From contig JADFOB010000109.1 in assembly GCA_022563055.1 (NCBI GenBank), positions 1 through 5,647 of the forward strand: 5,647 bases of DNA, given 5' to 3'. A program made the position numbers and the translations under genes. Source of the stretch: Planctomycetota bacterium. GTDB taxonomy: Bacteria > Planctomycetota > Phycisphaerae > UBA1845. The notes beneath the pieces were generated by a model. That model saw nothing but the letters and a program-made list of their open reading frames with translations, was not told where the DNA came from and ran no database searches. This document shows positions 1 through 5,647 of the stretch, piece after piece (position 1 is the first letter of the stretch; each line of letters begins with the position of its first letter).

Positions 1-38
1 GTACCACCCCCCCTAGTCCGCGGCGGCGCCCGTGGTAC
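1..38. repeat. Short inverted repeat at the window edge
   Basis: GTACCAC at 1-7 is the exact reverse complement of GTGGTAC at 32-38, with about 24 GC-rich bases between. The left arm touches the window edge, so the true arm may be longer. No T-run follows, so it does not look like an intrinsic terminator. It could be an operator or hairpin, but a chance match is likely in GC-rich sequence. Confidence 0.25.
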
Positions 39-156
39 CGCTCGCCATCGGAGGATTGGCAACGATTTCCGTCGTGCGACGATCGATTCGCTTGTCGCTG
101 GATCAGAACGACCCGATACCGGGGCTCACGAATCACTCGGTCTCACACCCGCCGGC
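1..156. other. Upstream non-coding stretch
   Basis: No reading frame here resembles a known protein, and no tRNA, rRNA or mobile-element sequence is recognisable. The segment ends just before the paired ATG codons at 157 and 160 and may hold the promoter of the methyltransferase gene. I cannot pick a -35/-10 pair with confidence: TTGGCA at 56-61 has no good partner at normal spacing. No strong Shine-Dalgarno sequence lies directly before 157. Confidence 0.5.
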
Positions 157-660
157 ATGATGCCTCCACCAGATTACAGATTCGCAAAGGGCCAGGTTCA
201 AGCCGTCGTTGACAGTTGGTTAACGCAGTCCGACACAGTTCGCGCGCTCGACGCGGGCTGTGGCGCGCGCTGTCACATTGCACTGAACGGCAAGGATCAT
301 CGGGTGGGTCTCGATACGTCGGGCGACGCCCTTGACGCCAATCCACAGCTTGATGAACGCATCGTCGCAGATCTCGAGCAGCTGGAACTCCGACCCGAGA
401 ACTTCGACATCATCATCTGCTGGTTCGTCCTCGCTCGGGCGGGCACACGCCCAAGCAGCGTGTGCTTCGCGAAGTTCTTCGCTCCAAGGCGTACGATCGA
501 CTTCGGGCGTCGCTGGGCGACGGGTTCGAGCGCCTCTGCGCAGACAAGATCCACGTGGTCGGCGGCGACCTCACGATGGAGCGGCTCGGTATTGACGCCA
601 AAACGTATGACGAACTCACCAAGCAGATCACACTGGTCGTCAACAGTGCAGCCACGGTGA
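157..660 (+). pseudogene. Truncated class I SAM-dependent methyltransferase (homologous part about 157-432)
   Basis: The first 90 or so residues read as the N-terminal half of a class I SAM-dependent methyltransferase. Motif I is visible as RALDAGCGA (strand beta-1 plus the glycine loop that holds SAM). The acidic end of beta-2 is in HRVGLDTSGDAL, with the Asp expected to bind the SAM ribose. Beta-4 is FDIIICWFVL. Members of this family normally continue with a Glu-His pair and another 100 or more residues. Here the frame changes character after nt 432 and runs on only as an out-of-frame shadow of the acyl reductase, to the stop at 658-660. Start: ATG 157 or ATG 160; neither has a strong ribosome-binding site. 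The substrate cannot be told because the acceptor-binding half is missing. A functional enzyme is very unlikely. The break coincides with the start of the reductase similarity and is treated as a fusion junction. Confidence 0.7.
417..433. other. Chimeric junction between methyltransferase and acyl reductase sequence
   Basis: In the frame of the upstream gene this stretch encodes the end of CWFVL, a normal beta-4 of a methyltransferase. One frame over it encodes LLVRP, the normal beta-2 end of a fatty acyl reductase, followed by RSGGHTPKQRVLREVL, which is typical of that family. Before 417 the reductase frame is nonsense for the family (two His codons, then an Arg-rich run back to a TGA at 354-356). 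After 432 the methyltransferase frame is nonsense. The bases TGCTGGTTCGTCCTCG (418-433) can be read sensibly in both genes, so the exact crossover cannot be placed. It looks like a join at short microhomology. Confidence 0.7.
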
Positions 661-1766
661 CGTTTGACGAACAGTTGGACCTGGCCATCGAACTCAACGC
701 ACGCGGTCCGGGGCGTCTGCTTCAGTTCGCCCGAGACTGCGGTAACGTGCCGATGATGCAGGTTTCCACGTGCTATGTGTGTGGTGATCGTAGCGGAGTC
801 GTCGCGGAAGAGTTTGGTGTTCCTGATCGGGCTCGCGACAAGTTCCCGCGTTGCCCCGATACGGGGGCGTTCGACCTTGACGGTCTGGTCGATTCGATGG
901 TTCGTGAAACCGCAGCCATCAAGGAAAGGCTCGGTGCGGGAACGGAGGCGTGTCGCCGCGCGTTGATCGAAACCGGAATGCAACGCGCGCGCCTGTACGG
1001 GTGGAACGACACGTACACCTTCACGAAATGGCTTGGTGAGCAGTTCCTCGTCCGCGACCACGGTGACGTTCCCGTCGTTATCTTCCGCCCGGCGATCATC
1101 GAGAGCAGTTACGAGGAGCCGATGCCTGGGTGGATCGACGGTCTACGAATGGCGGACCCGGTCCTCGTGGCTTATGGACGCGGTAAGCTGAAGGAATTTC
1201 CCGGTCTGCCGGACGTCGCGATGGACATGATCCCGGTGGACTTTGTCTCGAACGCGATGATTGCAACGTTGCCGTCGAAGGATTCTCCGGTGGATCATGT
1301 TCCGGTCTATCATTGCGCGTCGAGTGGTCGGCGCCCCTGCCACCTGCGAGATCTTCGCAAATCGTTGCAGGAGGCATTTCGCCGGCGCCCGATGTACGAC
1401 GACGACGGCAAACCGATCGTGCCTCGGCGTCTCAAGCTCGTCGAGAAAGACCGGTTCATTGCCCGGTGGCGTGGCAGGCAGCGGCGCCTCACGTGGCTAC
1501 GGGCGGTGCTCAAAGCACTGGGAATCACGGGTCGGCGGTATCGCAAGTTGGCTTCGATGTCGAGGCAGATCGAGCAGGTCATCTATTTCGCCAAGATCTA
1601 CTCGCCCTACACGCATCTTGACTGCCGCTTCGGAGATGACGCCCTGCAGGCTGTAGCCCGGCGCCTGCACCCGGACGACCGTAAAGCCTATCCGTTCGAC
1701 GTGGAAGTCATCGACTGGGATGACTACATCGTCAATCGCCACATTCCCGGTCTGGGACTGTTCGTT
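417..1766 (+). other. Fatty acyl reductase domain (NAD-binding_4 plus sterile C-domain)
   Basis: Extended short-chain-dehydrogenase fold of the male-sterility/FAR family, which reduces acyl-CoA or acyl-ACP with NADPH to an aldehyde or alcohol. Numbered from the GTG at 462: NSAATVTF at 61-68 matches the family's N-x-A-A-x-V-x-F motif. STCYV at 102-106 carries the Ser/Thr beside the active site. GWNDTYTFTKWLGE contains the catalytic Tyr185 and Lys189 (YxxxK). FRPAIIESS follows as in other members. The C-terminal sterile domain ends with IDWDDYIVNRHIPG (about 418-430). The dinucleotide-binding TGxTGFLG loop that should lie roughly 25-30 residues before LLVRP is missing because of the upstream junction, so this copy as written should not bind NADPH normally. 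Confidence 0.85.
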
Positions 1767-4520
1767 CTGGGCACCGGTTCGGAACCGACGGGTCGGCTCC
1801 GGGCGGTCGAGGAGTTCGATCGCGCACCGGAGATGACACCCGCCGATGCGCTGGCGGCGGACAACCTGTTTGGTGTCTTCGAGCACAGCGTACGGCGGTT
1901 CAAGGACAAGCCCGCATTACAGGTGCGCCGCGGTACTCGATGGATCCGGTATACCTATGAAGACGCGCTGCTCGCGACGGGCTCCATCGTGCGTCGTCTT
2001 GGGGAGCGTGGACTCGAACCCGGCGATCGCGTCGCGATATGCAGTGAAAGCTCGCCCGAGTGGGGTTTGACCTATCTGGCGATCATGCGGGCCGGCATGA
2101 CGGCGGTGCCGCTGGATCCACAGATCCCAGCCGACGAGAATTGGGCGGCCGTCCGTTTCGTCGAGGCCAAGCTCTTGTGCGCTTCTCCCACGACATTCGA
2201 CGGGCTCCACCAATCGCGCGGGGAGACGGATGTTCCGTTGGTAACGCTGGGCGAGCCGTTTGTGCCGCCACCGGGTGCGTCGCGCGACGCCGCTCCCGAT
2301 CCGGTTTCGATCGACGGGACGGCCCCCGCTTCGATCCTCTTCACATCGGGAACGACCGTAGCGCCCAAGGTGGTGGCGTTGACGCATCGCAACTTCATCG
2401 CCAATGCGCAGGCACTGCTTCAGGTGCACCGGATTCACGCGTCTGACGAGCTGCTGTCGGTCTTGCCGATGTATCACGCTTTCGAGTTCACCGGCGGTTT
2501 CCTCGTACCGATCGTCGGCGGGGCCACCATTACCTACATCACCGAACTCAAGGGTCCGGAGATTCGCGCCGCCATGCAGGCGACCGGGACAAGTGTCATG
2601 CTTGTCGTGCCTCGCCTGCTGCGCAGTTTCCTCGATGGCATCGAAAACAAAGTAGCCCAGGCTGGATGGGTCAAACGCGCGGCGTTTCGGCTGATGGGTG
2701 TCCTGTCGGCTCTTTCCGGTCACCGGCTTGCCCGGCACTGCTTTGGCGCGGTCCACAAGGGGTTCGGTGGACGGTTGCGGATGTTCGTCTGCGGCGGATC
2801 GCGTCTGGAGCCGGACCTGGGTGATGCGTTTGAGCGCATGGGGTTCCCCGTGTATGAGGGCTACGGTCTGACCGAGACTTCGCCGGTCCTGGCGGTCAAT
2901 CCGCACGGCGGAAGCCGCCGGGGATCGGTCGGCAAGGTTTTGCCCAATGTGGAAATCACCATTCGCAACCAGAACCTCGAAGGAATTGGCGAGGTCTGGG
3001 TGCGCGGTCCCAGCGTGATGACGGGCTACCTGAACAACCCAAAGGCGACCAGCGAAGTCGTTGTCGACGGATGGTTCGATACGGGCGACCTGGGCCGAAA
3101 GGACGCAGAGGACTACCTCTACATCACCGGTCGATCCAAGGATCTGATCGTGACCCAAGCGGGCAAGAACGTCTATCCCGACGAGGTCGAATGGCGTTAC
3201 CGCGAACTGCCCCACGTCAAAGAATTCTGCGTCTTCGGGATGGACACCGAGGATGGAATCGGCGACACCATTCACGCCGTGGCTGTCATGGATGACGCGG
3301 CGCTCGCCGAGCTCGATCGATCCAGCATCGAACGCGAGATACGCTTGGCCGTCGAGGCCATCTCCCAGGCGCTTCCCACGCATCAGCGCATCAGCGCGCT
3401 GCACCTGTGGGATCGCGAGTTGCCCAAGACTTCGACGCTCAAAGCCAAGCGCGGACGCGTTCGCGACGCCGTCCGCATGGAGCTCGAAGCCCTGTCCGGC
3501 AAGACTGGTGGAGCCGACGCCTCCCACCGCGACAGACCGGCTGCCTCTGCCGGTGACGACCGCGTCTGCTTCCCCATGGTCCGCCAAATTCTCGCGCGGC
3601 AAACGAAGCGAGCGGCCGACACGATCCACCGCGACGCGCATCTGCTTTTGGATCTGGGCATCGACAGCATCGGAAAGCTCGATGTCCTCGGTGAGATCGA
3701 AGCCAAGTTCAACATGCGAATCGACGACGAAAAAGGGGCGAAGATCGCCCGGGTGGTCGACTTACTCAACCTCATCGGGAGCCGCAGACCGGTCACAGGT
3801 GGTCGGCGCGATCCTTCCGCCTGGAGGAAACGCGTCGCCGGCGAGGCGACAACCCAAAGTTTCAATGGGCAACTCGCCGCGGGGCTGCTTCCGGTCCGAT
3901 GGCTGCTTCGCGGCAGCGTGGGCCTCTTCCTCAAGACCTACGTTCGGGTTCGTGCGGTTGGTCGCCTCAACATCCCGACCACGGGCGCCTTCATCCTCGC
4001 GCCCAACCATTCATCACACCTCGATTCACCGACGGTCATGGCCGCGGTCGGCGGCAAGAGGCGTGTGTGGGTCGCGGGTGCGGAGGATTACTTCTTTAAC
4101 ACGCGGTTCAAGCGGTTCATTTTCGGCAAGATTCTCGACACGATCGCCTTCGATCGCCATGGAGACGGCCTGCAAGGTCTGCGCCGGTGCGGCGAAGCGC
4201 TTGGGCGCGGGGATGGACTGTTGCTCTATCCTGAAGGAACCCGCTCGATCACCGGTCGACTGGGCCCGTTCAAGACCGGTGTCGCCGTCTTGGCCATCGA
4301 ACGGTCCGTTCCCATCATTCCGGTCTTCATCGACCGGACGTACGAGTTGCTGCCCAAGGGTGGTCGGTTCGTTCGACCGGGGACGATTACCGTCACGTTC
4401 GGTCCCCCGATCCAGCCGCCATCGCCCGAGGAAACGCAGGATCACTATGCGGCGTTTCGGGAGGTTACGGCGCAGGTCGAGGCGGCGGTCAGCGCGATGA
4501 CCACCGGTGCACCTGGGTGA
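462..4520 (+). CDS. Multidomain fatty acyl reductase / acyl-AMP ligase / ACP / PlsC acyltransferase, 5'-truncated (ElbD-like)
   Basis: This 1352-codon frame joins four lipid enzymes. Residues 1-435 are a fatty acyl reductase, about 468-1000 an acyl-AMP ligase, 1037-1106 an acyl carrier protein with Ser1069, and 1150-1320 a PlsC acyltransferase; each is described separately. Expected location is cytoplasmic, at the inner membrane face; no signal peptide is seen. The GTG at 462 is the first usual start codon in frame, but it has no ribosome-binding site and is not the natural start. Family-like sequence (LLVRPRSGGHTPKQR) already runs in frame from 417, and the GxxGxxG loop that should precede it is absent. 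The gene is thus 5'-truncated at the junction, probably by some tens of residues or more. Its TGA overlaps the ATG of the phosphatase gene, so the two are probably translationally coupled. The combination suggests making a fatty alcohol or aldehyde and acylating a glycerophosphate, as proposed for the ether-lipid enzyme ElbD of myxobacteria. Domain calls are firm; the ether-lipid role is inferred. Confidence 0.85.
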   Translation: MLREVLRSKAYDRLRASLGDGFERLCADKIHVVGGDLTMERLGIDAKTYDELTKQITLVVNSAATVTFDEQLDLAIELNARGPGRLLQFARDCGNVPMMQVSTCYVCGDRSGVVAEEFGVPDRARDKFPRCPDTGAFDLDGLVDSMVRETAAIKERLGAGTEACRRALIETGMQRARLYGWNDTYTFTKWLGEQFLVRDHGDVPVVIFRPAIIESSYEEPMPGWIDGLRMADPVLVAYGRGKLKEFPGLPDVAMDMIPVDFVSNAMIATLPSKDSPVDHVPVYHCASSGRRPCHLRDLRKSLQEAFRRRPMYDDDGKPIVPRRLKLVEKDRFIARWRGRQRRLTWLRAVLKALGITGRRYRKLASMSRQIEQVIYFAKIYSPYTHLDCRFGDDALQAVARRLHPDDRKAYPFDVEVIDWDDYIVNRHIPGLGLFVLGTGSEPTGRLRAVEEFDRAPEMTPADALAADNLFGVFEHSVRRFKDKPALQVRRGTRWIRYTYEDALLATGSIVRRLGERGLEPGDRVAICSESSPEWGLTYLAIMRAGMTAVPLDPQIPADENWAAVRFVEAKLLCASPTTFDGLHQSRGETDVPLVTLGEPFVPPPGASRDAAPDPVSIDGTAPASILFTSGTTVAPKVVALTHRNFIANAQALLQVHRIHASDELLSVLPMYHAFEFTGGFLVPIVGGATITYITELKGPEIRAAMQATGTSVMLVVPRLLRSFLDGIENKVAQAGWVKRAAFRLMGVLSALSGHRLARHCFGAVHKGFGGRLRMFVCGGSRLEPDLGDAFERMGFPVYEGYGLTETSPVLAVNPHGGSRRGSVGKVLPNVEITIRNQNLEGIGEVWVRGPSVMTGYLNNPKATSEVVVDGWFDTGDLGRKDAEDYLYITGRSKDLIVTQAGKNVYPDEVEWRYRELPHVKEFCVFGMDTEDGIGDTIHAVAVMDDAALAELDRSSIEREIRLAVEAISQALPTHQRISALHLWDRELPKTSTLKAKRGRVRDAVRMELEALSGKTGGADASHRDRPAASAGDDRVCFPMVRQILARQTKRAADTIHRDAHLLLDLGIDSIGKLDVLGEIEAKFNMRIDDEKGAKIARVVDLLNLIGSRRPVTGGRRDPSAWRKRVAGEATTQSFNGQLAAGLLPVRWLLRGSVGLFLKTYVRVRAVGRLNIPTTGAFILAPNHSSHLDSPTVMAAVGGKRRVWVAGAEDYFFNTRFKRFIFGKILDTIAFDRHGDGLQGLRRCGEALGRGDGLLLYPEGTRSITGRLGPFKTGVAVLAIERSVPIIPVFIDRTYELLPKGGRFVRPGTITVTFGPPIQPPSPEETQDHYAAFREVTAQVEAAVSAMTTGAPG
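1863..3461 (+). other. Long-chain acyl-AMP/CoA ligase domain
   Basis: ANL-superfamily adenylating domain, about 530 residues. The phosphate loop is ILFTSGTTVAPK (625-636), with Val633 where the family signature has Gly or Ser. The A5 motif is YEGYGLTETSP (798-808). The A7 motif is WFDTGDLG with Asp876, which binds the AMP ribose. Arg891 in TGRSKDLI and the hinge region GKNVYPDEVE (901-910) follow. The probable catalytic A10 lysine is Lys994 in PKTSTLKAKR. GKNVYP is usual in ligases for long-chain fatty acids. Fused directly before an ACP, it most likely loads the fatty acid onto that carrier rather than onto free CoA; this is inference. Confidence 0.9.
3570..3779 (+). other. Acyl carrier protein domain
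   Basis: About 70 residues (1037-1106) with the phosphopantetheine site in LGIDSIGKLDVL; the Ser is residue 1069, codon 3666-3668. Helix II (KLDVLGEIEAKF) and the acidic IDDEKGAKI segment fit a standalone-type ACP fold. A hydrophilic Gly/Ala/Asp-rich linker of about 40 residues joins it to the ligase. Placed between the ligase and the acyltransferase, it probably carries the acyl chain between domains. A 4'-phosphopantetheinyl transferase would be needed and is not in the window. Confidence 0.9.
3909..4418 (+). other. PlsC-type 1-acylglycerol-3-phosphate acyltransferase domain
   Basis: C-terminal domain, residues about 1150-1320. The catalytic HX4D motif is NHSSHLD (His1183, Asp1188). Motif III is YPEGTRS (1256-1262), where Glu and Arg bind the glycerol-phosphate. 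Motif IV is VPIIPVFI (from 1283), ending in a typical TVTFGPPI strand. All four family motifs are intact, so an active acyltransferase using acyl-ACP or acyl-CoA is expected. The acceptor may be lysophosphatidate, an alkyl-glycerophosphate or DHAP; the sequence does not decide. Confidence 0.9.
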
Positions 4521-5239
4521 TGGCGGACTCCCAACAACCATCCACGATGCGAGCGGCGACCTTCTTTGATGTGGACGGCACGCTCGTCCAGAGCACGATC
4601 GCGCACTACTACGCCTATTTCCGGCGCGTGCGGATGTCGGCTTTGTGGGGCCGGCTCTGGTATGCCGCCTTTATCGCCAAGTGTGGTTACTATCTCGTAC
4701 TCGACAGAATCAACCGCAGTACCATGAACGTCGTCTTCTATCGAAGCTACCGCGGGCTCCCGGTGGACGAGATCAAGGCGAGGTCCATCGACTGCCATCG
4801 GGACATCATCAGACCCCGCAAGTTTCAGCAGGTCGCCGAGTGCGTCGAGATGCATCGCCAGGCCGGGCGCGCCATCGTCCTTGTTACCGGGTCGATCGAC
4901 TTCATCGTCGCACCACTCGCCGAGGAGCTCGGTGCCGACTGGGTCGTGGCGGCCTCCTTGAAGGAGTCCCACGGGCGCTTTACGGGCGATCTTGACGGTC
5001 CGCCCATCGGGCAGCAGGAGAAGGCGCGTCGAATCCGACACTTCGCCCAGAGCCACGATATCGATCTGTCGCAGTCGTACGGCTACGGTGACAGCATCGC
5101 CGATCTTGAGATGCTCGAAACCGTCGGTTTCCCGGTGGCGGTCAATCCGGACAAAGCGCTGGCCAGGGCCGCCAAGGCACGCGGTTGGCCGACGCACCGG
5201 TGGACGCTGCCCCCGCGCGGCGAGGGTGACGGACGATGA
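4520..5239 (+). CDS. HAD-IB family phosphatase (SerB-like)
   Basis: A 239-residue haloacid dehalogenase-superfamily hydrolase, subclass IB, which removes phosphate through an aspartyl-phosphate intermediate. Numbered from the alternative GTG at 4517: motif I FFDVDGTLVQS has nucleophile Asp18 and acid/base Asp20. Motif II is LVTGS (Thr124-Ser126). Motif III Lys169 lies in QQEKARRI. Motif IV is YGYGDSIADLEML with Mg-binding Asp192 and Asp196. All catalytic residues are present. A hydrophobic aromatic stretch (LWYAAFIAKCGYYLVL) in the cap region may touch the membrane. ATG 4520 overlaps the upstream TGA by one base (TGATG). GTG 4517 gives a 4-nt overlap instead, and ATG 4547, just before the core, is also possible. 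HAD-IB proteins of this kind often sit beside PlsC enzymes, or are fused to them as in Mycobacterium tuberculosis Rv2483c. A lipid phosphate is therefore a likelier substrate than phosphoserine, though this is inferred. Confidence 0.88.
   Translation: MADSQQPSTMRAATFFDVDGTLVQSTIAHYYAYFRRVRMSALWGRLWYAAFIAKCGYYLVLDRINRSTMNVVFYRSYRGLPVDEIKARSIDCHRDIIRPRKFQQVAECVEMHRQAGRAIVLVTGSIDFIVAPLAEELGADWVVAASLKESHGRFTGDLDGPPIGQQEKARRIRHFAQSHDIDLSQSYGYGDSIADLEMLETVGFPVAVNPDKALARAAKARGWPTHRWTLPPRGEGDGR
5222..5226 (+). promoter_or_regulatory. Shine-Dalgarno site for the dehydrogenase
   Basis: GAGGG lies nine bases before the ATG at 5236, inside the end of the phosphatase gene. It supports ATG 5236 as the start and coupled translation through the ATGA overlap. 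Confidence 0.55.
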
Positions 5240-5647
5240 AGGCACTGGAATACCGAAAGAGCATCCCGCGTTATGCGTTGCTCAAGCTTCTGGGCCACCG
5301 GTTTCGGCGCCGCTATGCCGCCGGATTGGCACCCCTTGCGCTGCGCGACATAGCGGAACCCAAGCTCCCTACGCAGCAATGGCTTCGCATCGCGCCGCAC
5401 CTGGCGGGCATCTGCGGTTCGGATATCTCGACGATCAGCGCCTCGGGCAGCACTTACTTGGCTCCCCTGACCTCCATGCCCTTTGTCATGGGGCATGAGG
5501 TTGTTGGACACGTTACCGAGGTCGGTCGCGAGGTCACGGGTTTGTCTCTGGGTGATCGCGTGGTGCTGCAACCGGCGCTGGGCTGCAAGGCACGCGGCAT
5601 CGATCCGCCTTGCGGACCGTGCAGGGATGGGCGCGACGCACTGTGCC
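5236..5647 (+). CDS. Zinc-dependent medium-chain alcohol dehydrogenase, 3' end beyond window
   Basis: N-terminal 137 residues of a medium-chain dehydrogenase/reductase; the gene continues past the right edge, so the NAD(P) Rossmann domain is not seen. The catalytic zinc ligand Cys60 is in GICGSD, and MGHEVVG supplies His87 and Glu88. The structural-zinc cysteines are Cys117, Cys126, Cys129 and Cys137, spaced C-x8-C-x2-C-x7-C; the first gap is longer than the usual two residues. Between the first strand (MKALEY) and LALRDIAEPKLP there is an extra basic stretch of about 25 residues, including LLGHRFRRRYAAG, absent from textbook members. It may bind a membrane or partner. The start at ATG 5236 overlaps the phosphatase stop (ATGA), and a Shine-Dalgarno sequence is present. 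In this operon the substrate is probably a long-chain alcohol/aldehyde or a hydroxyl/keto group of a glycerolipid, which is inference. Confidence 0.88.
   Translation, partial: MKALEYRKSIPRYALLKLLGHRFRRRYAAGLAPLALRDIAEPKLPTQQWLRIAPHLAGICGSDISTISASGSTYLAPLTSMPFVMGHEVVGHVTEVGREVTGLSLGDRVVLQPALGCKARGIDPPCGPCRDGRDALC

Noticed and set aside
70..81. Perfect CGTCG-TG-CGACG inverted repeat
   Set aside because: A two-base loop is too tight for a stable hairpin, no T-run follows, and such short palindromes are common in GC-rich sequence.
354..462. A simple sequencing frameshift as the explanation of the frame change near 420
   Set aside because: Shifting frame would join a methyltransferase beta-4 to a reductase beta-2. 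No frame in 157-416 contains the TGxTGFLG loop a reductase needs, so one indel cannot restore either protein.
462..464. GTG as the authentic start of the multidomain protein
   Set aside because: Family-like residues continue in frame upstream to 417, there is no ribosome-binding site before 462, and the cofactor-binding part would be missing.
297..1061. 254-codon open frame on the minus strand
   Set aside because: Antisense to the reductase domain and crossing the chimeric junction; no family resemblance.
1917..3641. 574-codon open frame on the minus strand
   Set aside because: It lies wholly opposite the acyl-AMP ligase and ACP domains, has no recognisable motif, and is low-information Arg/Asp/Val-rich sequence typical of an antisense shadow in GC-rich DNA.
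3253..4500. 415-codon open frame on the plus strand, other frame
   Set aside because: Ser/Arg/Pro-rich translation without motifs, fully overlapping the ACP and PlsC domains, whose catalytic motifs are intact in the real frame.
4445..5245. 266-codon open frame on the minus strand
   Set aside because: Antisense to the HAD phosphatase, whose four catalytic motifs are all present on the plus strand.

Overview
The window is GC-rich bacterial DNA with all supported genes on the + strand. Gene density, 1-4 nt overlaps and a GTG/ATG start choice fit a bacterium. Nothing in the sequence fixes the phylum. The gene set recalls myxobacterial-type ether-lipid loci, but that is an inference from function, not a taxonomic call.

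Layout. Positions 1-156 hold no recognisable gene. From 157 a reading frame opens with the N-terminal Rossmann part of a class I SAM-dependent methyltransferase. Similarity to that family stops near 432. At 417-433 the family resemblance passes, in another reading frame, into the interior of a fatty acyl reductase. That reductase therefore lacks its own start and its NAD(P)-binding glycine loop. This looks like a chimeric junction, either a real deletion or a cloning, amplification or assembly artefact, and it is the clearest anomaly here.

The rest of the open frame (to 4520) is one very large multidomain protein. Its order is fatty acyl reductase (male-sterility type), long-chain acyl-AMP ligase, acyl carrier protein, then PlsC-type glycerolipid acyltransferase. 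It is followed, with overlapping stop/start codons, by a HAD-IB phosphatase (4520-5239) and by the first 137 residues of a zinc-dependent medium-chain alcohol dehydrogenase that runs off the right edge.

How the genes could work together (inference). The ligase would activate a fatty acid and load it on the internal ACP. The reductase would turn the thioester into a fatty aldehyde or alcohol, and PlsC would place an acyl chain on a glycerol-phosphate backbone. The HAD enzyme would remove a phosphate, and the dehydrogenase would interconvert an alcohol and a carbonyl on the way. The set resembles the multifunctional-enzyme (ElbD) route to ether lipids known from Myxococcus and Stigmatella. Wax-ester or other fatty-alcohol-derived lipids are the main alternatives. 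No alkyl-DHAP synthase, RNA gene, CRISPR array, transposase or convincing terminator is visible.
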